From: JAPYTY01 sp036338435
GTDB lineage: Bacteria; Acidobacteriota; UBA6911; RPQK01; JADFOI01
Direction: 5' to 3'
Assembly (NCBI GenBank): GCA_036338435.1
Contig: JAYZCG010000051.1
Location: 10,220 to 74,219, forward strand
Length of the DNA: 64,000 bases
Shown: piece after piece, positions 60,400 to 64,000 of the stretch
Layout: every line of letters starts with the position of its first letter
Numbering within the stretch: position 1 is the stretch's first letter
Made by a program: the position numbers and the translations under genes
The notes under the pieces: model-generated
Database searches by the model: none
Told to the model about the DNA's origin: nothing
Seen by the model: only the letters and a program-made list of their open reading frames with translations

Positions 60400-60529
60400 C
60401 CTACAAACTTAGCCATTGCCCTGTTGGCCACTAAATCGGGTATCGGCTGCCTCCTCAAGTCGACGCCACCTGCGTTAGCTGTTAGCTGTCTGCGTTTGAG
60501 GTGTTTTGGGCAAGCAACATACTTTCTGT

Positions 60530-61822
<1,293 letters not shown>

Positions 61823-61876
61823 TCAGATCCTGGCCAAATCGCTAGATATCTTCCCCCTATGGGATTTTAATGCGTC

Positions 61877-62848
61877 CTACTTACTTCTTCTAATTCTTTC
61901 TTGAATCCGATCAATGCTCGCTTCAATTGCAGAATTGGGATTAAGATCGCTAGCCTTTTGATAATTTTTGAGAGATGTGAGGTAATCTCCTTTCAGCTCG
62001 TAAATATAGCCAAGTCGATCATAAACTTCCCAATTGGTAGCCATCAATCCTGCAGTCCTTAAAAATTCGTCCTCAGCTGCCCGTATATTATCAACAAAAA
62101 GCTGAGCTAGCCCTAAATTGAATCTCGCCTCTCCGTCGGTCGGATTTTGACTAACATAGTCACTGAGAAGCTCAACGGCCCTAGGATAATCCTGGGCTTC
62201 GATCGCCGCCGCGCCCTCTCGGTATTTAAGTCGCCCAAGATATTCAGGGGCAACTAAATCACTGGGATTCAGAGCCAGTGCTTGTTGCAGAAATTGCTCG
62301 GCCTTAGGGTAGTCTCCCACGTGGTAATAAGAAACGCCTAGCTGTAAAATGTTTTGCCAATCGCCCCGCTGAAGAGCTGTTGCTTCTTCAAGGTCAGATA
62401 CTGCACCTAGAAAATCATGGAGATTGTAGTAGGTGGATCCCCGGGTGCTGTATAACGCATATTGGTTGCGGGGGGATTTAGCATAATCTTCGCTTTCCAG
62501 CAGGGCGGAAAGAGCCTCAGTGTATCTTCCAGAGTTATAGTAAGCTAAAGCCAACCCATAGTGGGAAGCAAAATTGTTCTTTTCCAGGCGCAAGGCATTT
62601 TTGAAAGCGTCTGCCGCCTGTTCGTAATCCTTGACCTTAAGGTACGAATCACCCAGTATTTTAAAGCCGCTTTCGTAGTCAGGAGTGGCCTCGACGATCT
62701 TCTCAAACTCTTCGATCGCCTTCTCGTACTGTTGTTGCTTGTAATAAGAGATTCCCTTTTGGTAATCGCCTTCCTGAGCCCATAGCAAAGCGCCCCTACA
62801 GCTGACTAAAAGAGCAATGCTCAGTACTACATTTCCGGTTTTACTCAA
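61877..62848 (-). CDS. Exported tetratricopeptide-repeat protein next to ExbD
   Basis: About 323 residues from a TTG at 62848 that overlaps the exbD stop (TTGAGTAA); a TTG at 62875 would give nine more. The chosen start gives a signal sequence (VVLSIALLVSCRGALLWAQ). At least seven TPR units follow, such as GISYYKQQQYEKAIEEFEKIVEATPD, FKNALRLEKNNFASHYGLALAYYNSG and FLQQALALNPSDL. TPR proteins encoded with ExbB/ExbD probably act as periplasmic adaptors of the energy-coupling complex. The end RIQERIRRSK is basic. Confidence 0.8.
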   Translation of the reverse strand: MSKTGNVVLSIALLVSCRGALLWAQEGDYQKGISYYKQQQYEKAIEEFEKIVEATPDYESGFKILGDSYLKVKDYEQAADAFKNALRLEKNNFASHYGLALAYYNSGRYTEALSALLESEDYAKSPRNQYALYSTRGSTYYNLHDFLGAVSDLEEATALQRGDWQNILQLGVSYYHVGDYPKAEQFLQQALALNPSDLVAPEYLGRLKYREGAAAIEAQDYPRAVELLSDYVSQNPTDGEARFNLGLAQLFVDNIRAAEDEFLRTAGLMATNWEVYDRLGYIYELKGDYLTSLKNYQKASDLNPNSAIEASIDRIQERIRRSK

Positions 62849-63278
62849 AAATTCCAAAAGCTTCCCAACGCTCAACTTCAGTTTTTGTAGGAATGGATAT
62901 GTTGCGAACTTTCAAATACTTTAATAAATCAAAGACATCGACCATTGCAAAGTAAGGAACTTCCGCTTTAGTCTGAATAATTACAGGCTTTTCAGGATTC
63001 TGGGGCAGTTTTGCCCGGATGTAGTTGTTAAGTTCCACATCGGTCATTGGGGACCTGTCGACAACGTAGTCATTCTGCCCAAGTATTTTGATATGAATTG
63101 ATTCCTCAGGCTGAATGTCAAGTTGCGTAGGGTCATCCTCCGGAAACTGAAATTGGAGGCCTTCCGTTGTTGCAAAAACAGCTGTAAGCATGAAAAAAAC
63201 GATTAACAAAAAAGCAATGTCTGCCATTGAGGAGGTGGGGACCTCAGCCTGGCTACGAAGGCGCTTATTTAAATTCAC
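62841..63278 (-). CDS. exbD: ExbD/TolR biopolymer transport protein (second copy)
   Basis: A 145-residue protein with one transmembrane helix ([23 protein letters not shown]) whose Asp is the proton-carrying residue of the family, and a periplasmic domain (LQFQFPEDD to KVRNISIPTKTEVERWEAFGIFE). It forms the rod of the ExbB-ExbD motor that drives TonB or Tol processes. It overlaps the other exbD by an ATGA. Its C-terminus is longer than usual after the fold. Confidence 0.93.
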   Translation of the reverse strand: MNLNKRLRSQAEVPTSSMADIAFLLIVFFMLTAVFATTEGLQFQFPEDDPTQLDIQPEESIHIKILGQNDYVVDRSPMTDVELNNYIRAKLPQNPEKPVIIQTKAEVPYFAMVDVFDLLKYLKVRNISIPTKTEVERWEAFGIFE

Positions 63279-63709
63279 TGGGAGTTCCTCGAAGTCTCCT
63301 TATCGGTTAGCAGGCCAATGCGTTGGGCGCCATTGAGACGCAATTGCTCGAGAACGGCGTCGATCTGTTCATAACGAACTAGGCGGTCCGCTTTGATCAA
63401 GAATTCCTTTTCGGGAATGAATCCAGTAATTTCTTGGGTAAGTAGCCCTACTTCCTGGGCGGCATCCAAAGAAAATGAGGGCCGCTCTCCATCAGTAAAC
63501 TTTATTTCCCCATCGGCTGTAATAGCAATAATTGCAGCATCCTTGGAAACTTCTGTGCGGATTTCTGACTGGGGAAGTGCCACTGTAGTTCGGTCTAACG
63601 AAAAAGAGGTGGTCAACATAAAAAAGATTATTAGCAAAAAGGCAATATCCGCCATGGAGGCGGTAGGGACGGTTGGAGCAATGCTGTGAACCCCATACCT
63701 CTTGTTCAT
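63275..63709 (-). CDS. exbD: ExbD/TolR biopolymer transport protein (first copy)
   Basis: A 144-residue paralogue of the preceding protein: helix [21 protein letters not shown] with the conserved Asp, then a periplasmic domain with [34 protein letters not shown]. Two ExbD copies beside one ExbB suggest a heterodimeric rod. It overlaps both neighbours by four bases, so exbB, exbD1, exbD2 and the TPR gene are one translational unit. Confidence 0.93.
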   Translation of the reverse strand: MNKRYGVHSIAPTVPTASMADIAFLLIIFFMLTTSFSLDRTTVALPQSEIRTEVSKDAAIIAITADGEIKFTDGERPSFSLDAAQEVGLLTQEITGFIPEKEFLIKADRLVRYEQIDAVLEQLRLNGAQRIGLLTDKETSRNSQ

Positions 63710-64000
63710 GCCATCTTCGGCGGCAAGGACGAAGGCATAGCTTCTGATTCCTCTATCTCACTAAATGTTTCCAGGAGCATCGACGAACTGGTCTCCATAT
63801 CCAGAGCAAATATAGACACGCGATTGTTGAAATAATTGTAGGCGGCCTGTACGGGCAAGGCAATCATCAGTCCGGTGGCAGTGGTGATCAAGGCTTCGGA
63901 AATACCTCCTGCAACAGCCTGAGGGTTTCCGAGACCTACCTCTGCCAGAGCCTCAAAAGACGCTATCATTCCCGTTACTGTTCCCAGAAAGCCAAACAGA
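63706..64000 (-). CDS. exbB: ExbB/TolQ/MotA family proton channel (C-terminal part, cut by window edge)
   Basis: The reading frame continues through the right edge; the visible C-terminal part is 98 codons. It reads [22 protein letters not shown], then [30 protein letters not shown], the two helices that line the ExbB/TolQ channel, and a tail of about 40 residues. It is the stator of the proton-driven motor with ExbD. It is the upstream gene of the unit. Confidence 0.93.
   Translation of the reverse strand, partial: LFGFLGTVTGMIASFEALAEVGLGNPQAVAGGISEALITTATGLMIALPVQAAYNYFNNRVSIFALDMETSSSMLLETFSEIEESEAMPSSLPPKMA

Overview
The window is a dense chromosomal segment of a Gram-negative bacterium. 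Evidence for an outer membrane includes a Pal-like lipoprotein, ExbB/ExbD, beta-barrel candidates, a periplasmic HtrA protease and a dTDP-rhamnose/glycosyltransferase locus. G+C looks intermediate by eye. Several features point to Acidobacteriota or a close relative: an Hfq-like protein with an N-terminal extension, an Sdh1-type succinate dehydrogenase, a GldA/GldFG/DUF4340 ABC cassette, a class II (B12) ribonucleotide reductase, and many TPR and M16 proteins. This placement is an inference, because no rRNA gene is present. I found no rRNA, tRNA, CRISPR array, prophage or intact insertion sequence.

Layout. 1-4.2 kb: a truncated polysaccharide deacetylase, a FAD oxidoreductase of the SelD-associated family, a secreted amidohydrolase and a membrane-anchored SEC-C protein. 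4.5-9.4 kb: a three-gene ABC cassette (ATPase, fused permease/GldG, DUF4340). 9.5-12.9 kb: sdhCAB. 12.9-22.1 kb, minus strand: an MFS transporter, a sirtuin, and the translation/RNA operon rimP-nusA-infB-ylxP-nrnA-truB, read right to left; a decayed quinone-reductase fragment sits between infB and ylxP, and no rbfA is present. 22.2-27.5 kb: three M16-family proteins, a Pal-like lipoprotein and an anchored hypothetical. 27.7-29.8 kb: a two-gene unit of a ParB-like protein and a spore-photoproduct-lyase-like radical SAM protein, the best candidate here for an undescribed system. 30-41.5 kb, plus strand: a TPR protein, a PcrA helicase, an AGCS symporter, HtrA, a LipM-like octanoyltransferase, and hrcA-grpE-dnaJ-rsmE.

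41.5-50.5 kb: an outer-membrane protein and nrdJ (minus) separated by a perfect 19-bp inverted repeat; yggS-yggU (minus) diverging from tmk-holB-PSP1 (plus); a small TPR protein, the Hfq-like gene and pdxA. 50.6-60.4 kb: an apparent ten-gene minus-strand operon starting at gpmI and running through three glycosyltransferases, rfbA, rfbB, rfbD, smpB and pepA to a catalytically degenerate Fic-domain protein. 60.5-64 kb: enolase, a TPR protein, two ExbD paralogues and the partial ExbB that runs off the right edge.

Functional themes are cell-envelope assembly and energisation (ExbBD, Pal, M16, HtrA, rhamnose glycans), central carbon and respiration (Sdh, Eno, GpmI), translation and RNA metabolism (RimP, NusA, IF-2, TruB, NrnA, SmpB, RsmE, Hfq-like) and genome maintenance (PcrA, HolB, Tmk, NrdJ, ParB/SPL-like pair).
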